Assembly (NCBI GenBank): GCA_013388755.1
Contig: JACAEQ010000060.1
Location: 1-64,000, forward strand
Source of the DNA: Chloroflexota bacterium
GTDB lineage: Bacteria; Chloroflexota; Chloroflexia; Chloroflexales; Roseiflexaceae
Length of the DNA: 64,000 bases
Direction: 5' to 3'
A program made the position numbers and the translations under genes. Shown here one piece after another: positions 51,739 through 60,029 of the stretch. Numbering within the stretch: position 1 is the stretch's first letter; each line of letters opens with the position of its first letter. The notes under the pieces are model-generated. The model searched no databases, was not told where the DNA came from, and was given only the letters and a program-made list of their open reading frames with translations.

Positions 51739-51988
51739 AGCGCCCTCCTGCACTGCCGCCCGCTCCTTTACGGGCGGGGATGTAGAGCATGGCTACCATG
51801 CCGTGAGGATGCAGAAGGCCCTCAGCCGCACACCATGCAGCCGAGGGCCTTGCTCCATGTCAACGAATAATGGCGTTGCACACCGATCCGTATCCATCCA
51901 GGCCACAAACGGTCTGTGTCACGTTTGTCGTCCTTTCCAGGCTACGAACCACCGGCAGGGAGCCGGTATGCACACCATTGCGGGTCAT
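51739..51988 (-). promoter_or_regulatory. Long structured 5' leader of hpf (candidate cis-regulatory RNA)
   Basis: From the predicted start site (about 51988) to the hpf ATG there are about 250 bases containing five perfect hairpins. In transcript order they are ACCGGC/GCCGGT (51951-51967), ACAAACG/CGTTTGT (51905-51928), AAGGCCCTC/GAGGGCCTT (51815-51851), GCATGG/CCATGC (51787-51801) and CCGCCCG/CGGGCGG (51756-51777). The last has TAAAGGAG in its loop and ends 9 bases before the AGGAGG ribosome site. In cyanobacteria the leader of the hpf homologue lrtA controls mRNA stability; an analogous role here is inference. Confidence 0.55.
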
Positions 51989-51994
51989 TGACTC

Positions 51995-52023
51995 ATTCTA
52001 CTACGCCGGCAGTCGCGGTGCAA
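51995..52023 (-). promoter_or_regulatory. Promoter of hpf
   Basis: On the minus strand TTGCAC (plus 52018-52023), a 17-base spacer and TAGAAT (plus 51995-52000). It is the only good match found upstream of hpf. Confidence 0.55.
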
Positions 52024-52043
52024 GGGATCGCTGTTAAGGATTG

Positions 52044-53120
52044 TTAACTACGCGCGGCGGCATAATCATCGCTCAACTCGCGCAACATCTCGTCGCGCGC
52101 ATCGTACAGCCGTTTGAGCGGGCGCGTTCCTGCCTGCTCCAGCGCGTATGCGGCAAAGATCGGCAACGCGATCGTGCTATCGACATAACAGACAACCGTG
52201 TCTGGCAGCATATCCGGGTCAACCTTGCCCCAGGTCATCGCTTCGCTCGGCGTTGCGCCACTCAGGCCGCCAGTATCGGGGCGCGCATCGGTAAACTGGA
52301 TGAAATAGTCGTGCCCTTTCTCAGCAATCCCCATGATCTCCTGAAGTTGCGGTTCGGTCTGCAGGATAAAGTTCTTCGGCGATCCGCCACCGAAGATGAT
52401 GACCGCGCTCTTGCCGCCGCTCTTCTTCGCGCGATAGACAATCGCCGTCGTTTCATTGACGTCGGCCTCGACATCAAAACGCAGTCTGTTGCCGCTTAAT
52501 GCCATTGCCGCCACATTCATGCCAATCGTCGAGTCGCCGGGGCTGGATGTGTAGAGTGGTACCCCCGCCTCGTGCGCGGCTGTCAGCATGGATACGTAGT
52601 CGGTTCCGAGGGCGCGTTCGCGCGCCTGGGTGTAGCGCCCGAGCAAATGGTGTAGTTCTGCCGTCGACATGCTGCGTTGAAATTCCGGCCCGGCGATGCA
52701 CTGCCGCAAGAAGGCGTCGGACTCCAGGAGAACTTCCTGATCAAACAGAATGTCGTAGATACGGATGATATGCTGCTCGCGCAAGTCGGCGTCATTGGTA
52801 AACGGCGTGCTGCCATACAGTTCGAAGCCCAGCGAGCGATGCATGTCGTGATACAGATTGGCCCCGGTACTGACCACCCAGTCGACCAGGCCGGCGCGAA
52901 TAAGCGGCACGAGCGCCGCAGTTCCCAGGCCGGTTGGCGTCAGTGCGCCCGAAAGGGTTACACCGATCGTGACATCCGGCTGGCAGATTTTCTCGGTGAA
53001 GAGCTGGCATGCTTCGCGTAACCGTGCTGCATTGTAGGCGTACAGGTGCTTCTCAACCAGCTCGCGTACACTCAGGCCCGCCGTGATCGGCGCCGGGTCG
53101 AGCTTTTTTCCATAAGCCAT
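52044..53120 (-). CDS. Deoxyhypusine synthase-family protein
   Basis: A 358-residue NAD-dependent enzyme fold. [20 protein letters not shown] and [18 protein letters not shown] belong to the NAD/spermidine pocket. [13 protein letters not shown] and [15 protein letters not shown] follow; the WGK lysine (K299) corresponds to the catalytic lysine that forms the enzyme intermediate in eukaryotic deoxyhypusine synthase. Bacteria lack eIF5A, and studied bacterial relatives transfer aminobutyl groups to polyamines such as putrescine or agmatine. A role in homospermidine or similar polyamine synthesis is therefore likely. ATG 53120 follows GGAG; the longer frame to 53258 starts at the predicted transcription start. 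Confidence 0.85.
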   Translation of the reverse strand: MAYGKKLDPAPITAGLSVRELVEKHLYAYNAARLREACQLFTEKICQPDVTIGVTLSGALTPTGLGTAALVPLIRAGLVDWVVSTGANLYHDMHRSLGFELYGSTPFTNDADLREQHIIRIYDILFDQEVLLESDAFLRQCIAGPEFQRSMSTAELHHLLGRYTQARERALGTDYVSMLTAAHEAGVPLYTSSPGDSTIGMNVAAMALSGNRLRFDVEADVNETTAIVYRAKKSGGKSAVIIFGGGSPKNFILQTEPQLQEIMGIAEKGHDYFIQFTDARPDTGGLSGATPSEAMTWGKVDPDMLPDTVVCYVDSTIALPIFAAYALEQAGTRPLKRLYDARDEMLRELSDDYAAARS

Positions 53121-53264
53121 GAGGCATTCTCCGTTGTTTTGCGCTCTCCGCAGGCGAGGAGCAACCGGTTGTGACCGCAGATGTTCGATGGTAGATGAGG
53201 CACGGCATATCCGGATTCGGTTGACGGCGCACTGGTTCCTGCACAGGCTGCCTGACACCGCACT

Positions 53265-53293
53265 ATTCTACGTCCGGCTCTGCCACCGGTCAA
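53265..53293 (-). promoter_or_regulatory. Promoter of the deoxyhypusine synthase-like gene
   Basis: On the minus strand TTGACC (plus 53288-53293), a 17-base spacer and TAGAAT (plus 53265-53270). Transcription would begin near 53258, leaving a leader of about 138 bases. The 398-base gap 53121-53518 holds this promoter, a dispersed repeat and the promoter of the next gene; no RNA gene was recognised. Confidence 0.55.
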
Positions 53294-53344
53294 ACACACG
53301 TGTTGTGAGCCTGTGGAGAGGTTTTCGGACAGGCTCTTCAACCA

Positions 53345-53415
53345 GGTAGCAGTCGATCGTACTGGATGGCAGCACCCTGAGGAGCCGTGCAGCGATGGAG
53401 CGAAGGGTGCACGCC
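53345..53415. repeat. Dispersed repeat, copy 2 of 2
   Basis: Same-strand match to 8244-8315. It shares GGTAGCAGTCGATCGT and CCCTGAGGAGCCGTGCAGCG. The block just before it, TTCGGACAGGCTCTT (53324-53338), is the reverse complement of AAGAGCCTGTCCGAA near 18209-18223, so two repeat families touch here. Confidence 0.75.
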
Positions 53416-53457
53416 CCGGCAAGCAGCGGGATTCGCGCCACTGCATCACTCGTGTCA

Positions 53458-53486
53458 TTGACAGCGCACGCGCCATGCCGTACAGT
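53458..53486 (+). promoter_or_regulatory. Promoter of the GAF histidine kinase gene
   Basis: A consensus TTGACA (53458-53463), a 17-base spacer and TACAGT (53481-53486). The leader would be about 26 bases, with GCGAGG as the ribosome site before ATG 53519. Confidence 0.6.
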
Positions 53487-53518
53487 ACGCGCAATTCAAT
53501 AATCGCGAGGTGTGCGCT

Positions 53519-55153
53519 ATGGCGCAATTGCTCATGGATCAGCGTCAGTTGCAGACGCTCGGCCAACTCATCTCCGCCGGTGGCCACCAGGATGTGCAAG
53601 GGTTGCTTCAGGCGTCGCTGGAACGTCTTGTTGCTTTCTGGCCAGCCCGGGGCGGCGCATTGCTCTATCATGCCCCGCACGGTGAAGTGATTCGCCTGCA
53701 GCATGGCGTGATTGATGCCGAGGCGGGCGCAATGATTGCTGAGGCGCGTGAGGCATTTGCGCGCCGTGAGGAAGGTCGTGAACCCGCGATCGGATACTAT
53801 GCGCTCGATGATGAACGCAAGTTGCTGGAGCTGCCATTGCAGAGCGGCCACCACGCTGTCGGGCTATTACACCTGGTGGTGCTCGAATCTGAAGCCGAAC
53901 GCCCGTCGCCCACGCCGGACGAAGACGTGGTCATGCTGCTGGTGCGCGCCATTGGTGGTGAGGCCGATAAACTGGCGCGCCTACGGCGGGCCGAACAGGA
54001 TCTTCGCGAGTTGCACCTGCTCTATGAGGTGGGGCAGGCGCTGGCGAGTAACCTCGATCTCGTCAGCCTGCTGGGCGATATTCGTCGGCGGGTGCCGGAG
54101 GCTATGGGCGCCGAGCGATGCTCAATCATGCTGCTCGATGAGCAGAGCCGCGAACTGGTGCTCGACCTGGTGGATTCGCACAGCGGCGACATGCGCGAGT
54201 TTCGCATTCCGCTTGATCGCGGTATTGCCGGGTGGGTTGCAACTAACGGCATCGGCCAGATCGTCAATGATGTTGAGCAAGATCCGCGCTGGTTCGACGG
54301 GATCGCGCGCGATGTTGATTTTGTGACGCGTCAGATCCTCTGTGCGCCAATGCGGATTGGTGAGCGCATTGTGGGCGTGATGCAGGTACTCAACAAACGC
54401 GATGGGACGCCGTTTGATGACCAGGATCTGCGCCTGCTGACGACCCTTGCTACCCAGGCTGCGATTGCGGTCGAAAATGCGCGCCTGGTGCGTAGCTTGA
54501 AAGAAGAACGCGATCGGTTGCTGGCCAAAGAGGCGGAGGTGCGCGCCGCGATTGCCCGCGATTTGCACGATGGCCCGACCCAGAGCGTTGCGGCGATTGC
54601 GATGAATATTGAGTTCATCAAGAAGCTCCTGCGCGCTATGCCGGATCGTGTCGAGAGCGAGCTTGAGGTGCTTTCCGATCTGGTGATGAAGACAACCTAT
54701 GATATCCGGACGTTACTGTTTGAGTTGCGCCCGCTGGGCCTTGAGACCCAGGGGTTGCTGGCCACATTGCAGCAGTATGTCCACCGTTTCCGCGATCCAT
54801 CAGGCGTGATGAAACTGCGCCTTGAAGCGCCGGCAAGCATCCCGCGTCTGCCGGTTGAGATCGAGGCAGCGATTTTCATCATCGTTCAGGAGGCGGTGAA
54901 TAATGCACGTAAACACGCGCGCGCCGATGAGGTGGTCGTCTATCTCTACCCGGAGGAAGGGCAACTGGTTGCCAGTGTACGCGATCGTGGGCGTGGGTTT
55001 AACCTTGCAGCGGTCGAGTCAAGTTACAATACGCGTGGTTCGCTTGGTTTGCTGAATATGCGCGAACGCGCGCGCCTGATCGGAGGGGAATGTCGTATTC
55101 GCTCTGCTGAAGGCGAGGGGACGACGGTTGAACTGCGCGTGCCGCTGTGCTAA
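53519..55153 (+). CDS. GAF-domain sensor histidine kinase (NarX/DegS-type)
   Basis: A 544-residue soluble kinase. A divergent N-terminal GAF-like region (about 15-155) is followed by a clear GAF domain (about 175-320; RVPEAMGAERCSIMLLDEQS, ILCAPMRIGERIVGVMQVLN). The HisKA_3 dimer helix has the phospho-acceptor histidine in ARDLHDGPTQSVAAIAMN. The C-terminal ATPase has VQEAVNNARKHARADEVVV and GLLNMRERARLIGG. HisKA_3 kinases signal to LuxR-type response regulators; none is in the window. With no membrane helices, it probably senses a cytosolic signal. Confidence 0.9.
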   Translation: MAQLLMDQRQLQTLGQLISAGGHQDVQGLLQASLERLVAFWPARGGALLYHAPHGEVIRLQHGVIDAEAGAMIAEAREAFARREEGREPAIGYYALDDERKLLELPLQSGHHAVGLLHLVVLESEAERPSPTPDEDVVMLLVRAIGGEADKLARLRRAEQDLRELHLLYEVGQALASNLDLVSLLGDIRRRVPEAMGAERCSIMLLDEQSRELVLDLVDSHSGDMREFRIPLDRGIAGWVATNGIGQIVNDVEQDPRWFDGIARDVDFVTRQILCAPMRIGERIVGVMQVLNKRDGTPFDDQDLRLLTTLATQAAIAVENARLVRSLKEERDRLLAKEAEVRAAIARDLHDGPTQSVAAIAMNIEFIKKLLRAMPDRVESELEVLSDLVMKTTYDIRTLLFELRPLGLETQGLLATLQQYVHRFRDPSGVMKLRLEAPASIPRLPVEIEAAIFIIVQEAVNNARKHARADEVVVYLYPEEGQLVASVRDRGRGFNLAAVESSYNTRGSLGLLNMRERARLIGGECRIRSAEGEGTTVELRVPLC

Positions 55154-55251
55154 TGTCAACAACCGATGGCCGATAGCGTACAACCCCTGTGCTGGTGTCA
55201 TCACGGTGGTGAGCGGTGCCGCCGTATGGGGGGCCGGCATCAATAACGAGC

Positions 55252-55260
55252 TGCTAGTAT
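55252..55260 (+). promoter_or_regulatory. Extended -10 promoter for the 2-oxoacid dehydrogenase genes
   Basis: TGCTAGTAT fits TGnTATAAT with two changes and lies 29 bases before ATG 55290. No -35 box is obvious. Confidence 0.35.
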
Positions 55261-55289
55261 CACAACTCTGTTGAGGTCGTAGCCGAAGC

Positions 55290-56303
55290 ATGGAATCGAA
55301 AGATGACCCGCTCCATATTCGCCTTGGCCTGAGCCCTGAGCAACTTGTTGCCGGCCTGCGCACGATGATCACGGCTCGCGAGACGGACGATCGGCTCTGG
55401 TTGTTGAGTCGCCAGGGGCGGGCACATTTTGTTGTCACCTCGGCTGGCCACGAGGCATCCCAGCTCGGGTGTGCCTGGGCCATCCACATCGGCCACGATT
55501 ACGTCATTCCTTACTACCGCGATATGGCCCTGGTGATGGCGCTCGGCCAGTCGCCACTCGACATTATGCTGCACGCCATGGGCCGCCGCGATGATCCATC
55601 AAGCGGTGGACGGCAGATGTTTGGCCACTTCAGCAGCCGCCGGTTGCGGATTGTCAGCGGTTCGAGCTCGGTCGGAAGCCACCTGGTGCATGCCGCCGGC
55701 ATTGCACTCGCGTTTCGTGCCACCGGAGAACGCGATATTGCCGTTATGGGCCTGTTCGGCGAAGGGGCGACCGCTGAGGGCGCCTGGCATGAAGGGCTGA
55801 CGATTGCCGGCATTCACCAGTTGCCGGTGGTATTCGTGTGTGAAAACAATCAGTACGCTATTTCAGTGCCGCAACGGCATGAGGTGCCGGTGGAGGATGT
55901 GGCGACCAAAGCCACAGGCTATGGGATGCCGGGTGTCGTGGTTGATGGTAACGATGTATTTGCGGTGTATGCAGCGGCGCGCCAGGCCATGGACCGCGCG
56001 CGCGCCGGGGAAGGTCCGACTCTGATCGAGTGTAAGACGTATCGTTTGCGACCGCACTCCAATGCTGATGATGATCGCAAGTATCGGTCGGCGGAGGAGA
56101 TCGAAGCGTGGCGGGCGCGCGATCCCATACTGCGTTTTGAGCGTTACTTGATCGATCACGGGCTGCTTGGGCCAGAACAACTCGAAGCGATGCGTCGTGA
56201 GGTGCGCGCCGAGGTTGATGCGGCCACTGATGCTGCCGAAGCGGCTCCATGGCCGCTACCCGATAGTCTGACCGATCATCTCTATGGGAGTGTCAGCCGG
56301 TAA
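55290..56303 (+). CDS. 2-oxoacid dehydrogenase E1 component, alpha subunit
   Basis: A 337-residue thiamine-pyrophosphate enzyme subunit. The TPP motif runs from GEG (157-159) to NN (186-187): GEGATAEGAWHEG ... CENNQYA. GEG in place of GDG, and YYRDMALVMALGQSP, are typical of branched-chain 2-oxoacid dehydrogenases. The phosphorylation-loop region reads YRLRPHSNADDDRKYRS. With the beta subunit it decarboxylates 2-oxoisovalerate-like acids (or pyruvate or acetoin) and passes the acyl group to an E2 component, which is not in this window. The beta subunit gene follows after 120 bases. Confidence 0.88.
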   Translation: MESKDDPLHIRLGLSPEQLVAGLRTMITARETDDRLWLLSRQGRAHFVVTSAGHEASQLGCAWAIHIGHDYVIPYYRDMALVMALGQSPLDIMLHAMGRRDDPSSGGRQMFGHFSSRRLRIVSGSSSVGSHLVHAAGIALAFRATGERDIAVMGLFGEGATAEGAWHEGLTIAGIHQLPVVFVCENNQYAISVPQRHEVPVEDVATKATGYGMPGVVVDGNDVFAVYAAARQAMDRARAGEGPTLIECKTYRLRPHSNADDDRKYRSAEEIEAWRARDPILRFERYLIDHGLLGPEQLEAMRREVRAEVDAATDAAEAAPWPLPDSLTDHLYGSVSR

Positions 56304-56423
56304 CTGCTCGAACCCGTTCATCGTCGGGGGTTCGGGGGCGGCTCTGGTACAGACGCCTTGCCGATGAAACATGCCAGGTCGCGGAGACGTGTGAAGCATT
56401 GATCTGACTCTCACCATGTGCCT

Positions 56424-57407
56424 ATGCCTGTCCTGACATTTCTCGAAGCGATTCGTAGTGCGTTGCACGACGCAATGGCCGCAGACCAGCGGATCATTGT
56501 ACTTGGCGAGGATGTTGCGGTCAAAGGGGGCGTGTTCCTGGCAACCGACGGCTTGCTGGCGCGCTTCGGCGAGCACCGCGTGATCGATATGCCGATCGCC
56601 GAGGCGGCCATTGTTGGCGTCGCTATCGGTGCGGCAATCCATGGATTACTGCCGGTGGCTGAGATCCAGTTCGCCGACTATATCTACCCGGCCATTGACC
56701 AGATCCTGAATGAGGCGGCGCGTCTACGTTACCGTTCGAATGGCGACTGGAGCTGCCCGATTGTGGTGCGCGCCCCCTTCGGTGCCGGTATCCACGGCGC
56801 GCTGTATCATTCGCAGAGTGTCGAAGCACTGTTCACCAGCACGCCTGGTATCAAGGTCGTTGTTCCATCCACTCCTGCCGATGCAAAAGGGCTATTGATC
56901 ACTGCAATCCATGACCCGGATCCAGTGGTTTTCTTTGAGCACAAACAACTCTACCGATCGGTGCGGGGCGACGTTCCCGACGGCATGTACCGTGAACCGA
57001 TCGGGAAAGCGGCCGTGCGGCGCAGTGGCGACGATCTGAGCGTGTTCAGCTATGGGTTGATGGTTCATTATGCGCTGACCGCAGCGGAGCAACTGGCGGC
57101 GGACGGGATCGATGCCGAGGTGATCGATCTGCGAACGCTGGCGCCGCTTGATCGCCACACAATCCTTGCGTCGGTCGCAAAAACCGGGCGGGCGCTGATT
57201 GTGCATGAGGATACACTGACCGGGGGTGTCGGCGGTGAAATTGCTGCACTGATCGCCGAGCATGCGTTCGAGTATCTCGATGCTCCGGTACGCCGCCTGG
57301 GCGCGCCTGATGTTTTTGCCGCGCCGTTTGCCGATCCGCTTGAAGCGCATTTTATGCTCAATCCGCAGAAGATTGCGGCGGCAATGCGCGATCTTGCAGC
57401 TTACTGA
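56424..57407 (+). CDS. 2-oxoacid dehydrogenase E1 component, beta subunit
   Basis: A 327-residue partner of the alpha subunit. TFLEAIRSALHDAMAADQRI, LGEDVAVKGGVFLATDGLL, DMPIAEAAIVGVAIGAAIHG, FADYIYPAIDQILNEAARLR and FFEHKQLYRSVRGDVPDG are all family blocks; the glutamate in IAEAAIVG is the one that activates TPP. Several starts are in frame: ATG 56416, GTG 56418 and ATG 56424. I take 56424, which gives MPVLTFLEAI. The E2 and E3 genes are absent nearby, so the complex must be completed by genes elsewhere. Confidence 0.88.
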   Translation: MPVLTFLEAIRSALHDAMAADQRIIVLGEDVAVKGGVFLATDGLLARFGEHRVIDMPIAEAAIVGVAIGAAIHGLLPVAEIQFADYIYPAIDQILNEAARLRYRSNGDWSCPIVVRAPFGAGIHGALYHSQSVEALFTSTPGIKVVVPSTPADAKGLLITAIHDPDPVVFFEHKQLYRSVRGDVPDGMYREPIGKAAVRRSGDDLSVFSYGLMVHYALTAAEQLAADGIDAEVIDLRTLAPLDRHTILASVAKTGRALIVHEDTLTGGVGGEIAALIAEHAFEYLDAPVRRLGAPDVFAAPFADPLEAHFMLNPQKIAAAMRDLAAY

Positions 57408-57432
57408 CCATCGCGCTTCGCGGAGGTGGACT

Positions 57433-58473
57433 ATTAACCCCACAGAAACAACACAGTTCCGGCGCATGCCCTGGGGAACGATCATCGGTCTGCTTCTGCT
57501 GGCGGCTATTATCGGGATCGCCTATCTTAATCGGGTTGAGGTCGAGAAGGCGCTTACGCTGTTGCGTGGCGTTCGCCCGATGTATCTGGTGCTGGCGTTG
57601 GCTGCGGTAGTGGCAGGGTTCGTGTGTGCCGGGCAGATCTATGGCCGGGTGCTGGCGATTCTTGGCCATCGCGCGCAGGTGTGGTGGTTGACTGCCGCCG
57701 CGATGGTTACGATCTTGATTAACCAGGCGATTCCCGCCGGAAGCGTCGGCGCGTATGCGTTCCTCGTCGCCAGCCTGCGGCGGCGCGGTTTCCCGGTCGG
57801 CAGCGTTGCCATGGTTGCCGGGATGGAACTGCTGAGCTGGAATGGCGCGGTGCTGGTCGCGTTCAGCTATGGCCTGATCTATCTCCTGGTGACGACTGGC
57901 CTGAGTGGGGCGTCCATCAGTTATGGTGCGCTGGCGGTTGCGCTGGGAGTGATGGGCGGCGCGATGTATGTCGCTTCTCGTCCGGATGTGACGTTGCAGA
58001 GCTGGGGCCTGTCGCTGAAGTCGGTGGTGAACCGCCTGTTCGGACCGGTGTTGACCACTGCCCAGGTCAGTCAGGCGGTTGATGAGATCGTCGCCAGCCG
58101 GCGGTTGATTCTGGAACAGCCACGCCGCATGGTGATGCTGGTCGGTATGCAACTTCTGATCTTTTTCTGCCATAGCCTGGCGTTGCTGGCGATCCTTCAC
58201 AGCCTGGGCGCCGAGCCGCCGGTTGCCGCCATGGTTGCCGCCTATGGCCTGGCATTGATTGTCAGCGTGTTTACCTTGCTTCCTGGTGGCGGCGGCACCG
58301 TCGAAGCGGCGCTGACCGTCGCGCTGCATGCTCAGGGGACGCCGCTCGAAGCGGCGCTCGGTGCTGCCATCCTGTTCCGCCTGATCAGCTTCTGGATCAT
58401 GTTGCCGGCTGGTATGCTGTGCTATCGCCTGCTGACCCGTCCGGGTGGGAACGGGCCTGCGCCTCCGGAGTAA
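57433..58473 (+). CDS. Lysylphosphatidylglycerol synthase TM-domain/UPF0104-type flippase-like protein, possible AUU start
   Basis: A protein of about 346 residues with about eight membrane segments. NQAIPAGSVGAYAFLVASLR and LPGGGGTVEAALTVALHAQG are the hallmarks of the LPG_synthase_TM/YbhN family, thought to move or modify lipids. The only strong ribosome site, GGAGG (57422-57426), lies 6 bases before an ATT codon at 57433. The first in-frame ATG (57466) has no ribosome site and would cut the protein just before the first helix. I therefore give ATT 57433 as the start, as in infC, with ATG 57466 as the alternative. It follows the E1 beta gene by 25 bases. Confidence 0.7.
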   Translation: MNPTETTQFRRMPWGTIIGLLLLAAIIGIAYLNRVEVEKALTLLRGVRPMYLVLALAAVVAGFVCAGQIYGRVLAILGHRAQVWWLTAAAMVTILINQAIPAGSVGAYAFLVASLRRRGFPVGSVAMVAGMELLSWNGAVLVAFSYGLIYLLVTTGLSGASISYGALAVALGVMGGAMYVASRPDVTLQSWGLSLKSVVNRLFGPVLTTAQVSQAVDEIVASRRLILEQPRRMVMLVGMQLLIFFCHSLALLAILHSLGAEPPVAAMVAAYGLALIVSVFTLLPGGGGTVEAALTVALHAQGTPLEAALGAAILFRLISFWIMLPAGMLCYRLLTRPGGNGPAPPE

Positions 58474-58492
58474 ACGTCAGGCGACCCGGCGA

Positions 58493-59650
58493 TCAACTGG
58501 CAAGGTATGCCAGCATGGTTGCGTATACCGCAACACCGCGCGTCAACTGATCAACGCTGATATATTCATCAACGACGTGGAACTGTGCCGCGTCGCCTGG
58601 CCCGATGATGATCGAGGGAATGCCGAGGTCGCCGGCGCTGCCGCTGCCGTTGGTGCAGTAGGCGATCGTACAGGTGCGCGGCTCGACCCCCGCCGCTTCT
58701 GCTGCACGCAGCGCCGCACGCACCAGTTCGTGCTCGGGATGAATCTCCCATGCCGGGTGGAAATCGTCGCTTCGCAGCGTTGCGCCGGTGTAGCACGGTA
58801 CGGTGACATCAAGGTACGCCACGCCAACCTGGTCGAGCCCACCGAGCGCAGCCCGGATGCCTTCCAGCACACTGGTGCGTGTTTCGCCGCGCACGAGCCG
58901 GCGATCCCAGCGCACATCGCAGCGATCCGGCACGATGCTGGTGCCGGGGTAGGGCGAACTGACAATTTCGACCAGTTCCATCACACCGGCGCCGAGCAAC
59001 GTGTCGTGGGGCGCCTCGATAGCGCGCAGTCGCGCGATGACGTCCATCATGCGGTATACGGCATTGTCGCCTTTGTGCGGGACGGAGCTGTGTGCTGGCT
59101 GGCCATGGGTCGTGACGCGAATGCCCGCGCGACCCTTCTGGCCAATGCCGGCCTGTAACATGGTCGATTCGCCGATGATCACCAGGTCGGGGCGCCGTTC
59201 TGCGATGATGGCATTGAGTGCCGGCCCCTCAAGTTCCTCTTCGGCAACGCTTGCCGAGACGCCGATCGTCCCGCGGATGCGGGCTCGATCGAGCGATGCG
59301 GCGGCGCAGATCATGGCCGCCAGTGGTCCTTTCATATCGGTTGCGCCACGTCCCCAGATCTTGCCGTCAGAGAGTTCGGCGCCGTATGGCTCGTGGGTCC
59401 AGAGCTCGAGCGCCGTGGCCGGTACAGTATCGAGGTGGCCGTCAAGGTGGATGTACGGCCCTGGCGCCCTGCCGTGGATGATGCCCACCACACTGCCGTA
59501 CCGATCGACCGCTACCACATCGTAGCCGAGGCGGCGCATCCAGCGTTCGGCAGCCTCGGCAGCCTCGCGCTCGCGACCGGCAAGGCTGCGGGCGCGTACC
59601 AGGTCACGGCAACAGGCGATCACATCCTGCTGCATTTCTGCGCCAATCAT
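58493..59650 (-). CDS. M20-family metallohydrolase (ArgE/DapE/YgeY-like)
   Basis: A 385-residue two-zinc amidohydrolase. YIHLDGHLDTVPATAL provides the first histidine and aspartate, WGRGATDMKGPLAAMICAAA the bridging aspartate, SVAEEELEGPALNAI the catalytic glutamate pair, and a histidine near the end lies in AQFHVVDEYISVDQL. The small lid domain has GQPAHSSVPHKGDNAVYRMM. Related enzymes deacylate acetylornithine or succinyl-diaminopimelate or cut carbamoyl/dipeptide bonds; the sequence resembles the YgeY branch most, but this is uncertain. The start may be ATG 59650 or ATG 59740; the longer frame to 60124 begins upstream of the promoter. It is divergent from a LacI regulator. Confidence 0.82.
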   Translation of the reverse strand: MIGAEMQQDVIACCRDLVRARSLAGREREAAEAAERWMRRLGYDVVAVDRYGSVVGIIHGRAPGPYIHLDGHLDTVPATALELWTHEPYGAELSDGKIWGRGATDMKGPLAAMICAAASLDRARIRGTIGVSASVAEEELEGPALNAIIAERRPDLVIIGESTMLQAGIGQKGRAGIRVTTHGQPAHSSVPHKGDNAVYRMMDVIARLRAIEAPHDTLLGAGVMELVEIVSSPYPGTSIVPDRCDVRWDRRLVRGETRTSVLEGIRAALGGLDQVGVAYLDVTVPCYTGATLRSDDFHPAWEIHPEHELVRAALRAAEAAGVEPRTCTIAYCTNGSGSAGDLGIPSIIIGPGDAAQFHVVDEYISVDQLTRGVAVYATMLAYLAS

Positions 59651-59840
59651 GGATGCTTCTTCGCAGAGATCACCGAATGTGGCGGTAAGCAATGCTGCCG
59701 TCTGCCGGCACAGAGCGAACGTTGCGGCGCGCTCACCCATGTACGCGGGCAGAGGTTCCTTTTCAGCGTCCCGGTCAGTTGCAGCAGGTCTTCTGCGTGA
59801 TCGCATCGAGCCTTCTGCGGTAGCCGGAACTCGGGGCGAG

Positions 59841-59891
59841 ATCATACCAGAGTCGCACGGTTTGTCAAGTTGATCAACACGGTGTTGACAA
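59841..59891. promoter_or_regulatory. Promoter of the M20 gene with overlapping palindromic operator
   Basis: On the minus strand TTGACA (plus 59863-59868), a 16-base spacer and an extended TGGTATGAT -10 (plus 59841-59849). The -35 is one half-site of a dense palindrome: TTGTCAA (59862-59868), GTTGATCAAC (59869-59878, perfect), and TTGACAA (59885-59891); ACAC-G-GTGT forms the centre between the last two. The likely ligand is the LacI-type protein encoded at 60030, which would repress the hydrolase and possibly itself. Confidence 0.6.
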
Positions 59892-60029
59892 GCGCATCCA
59901 TGCCAGGTGCGTTCGTCGTTGCGCATTGCGTCGTGTAACCGCTCGTGATACACTGTGTCCACCGGAAGTTGTCGCAAGCCCTGCCGGCTCGTCTGGCATC
60001 GCGCTGTGATGCGTCGAAAGAGGATCCGC

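Noticed and set aside
53121-53518. tRNA or small RNA gene in the 398-base gap
   Set aside because: No TpsiC-like GGTTCGA segment or cloverleaf pairing was found; the gap is explained by two promoters and a repeat.
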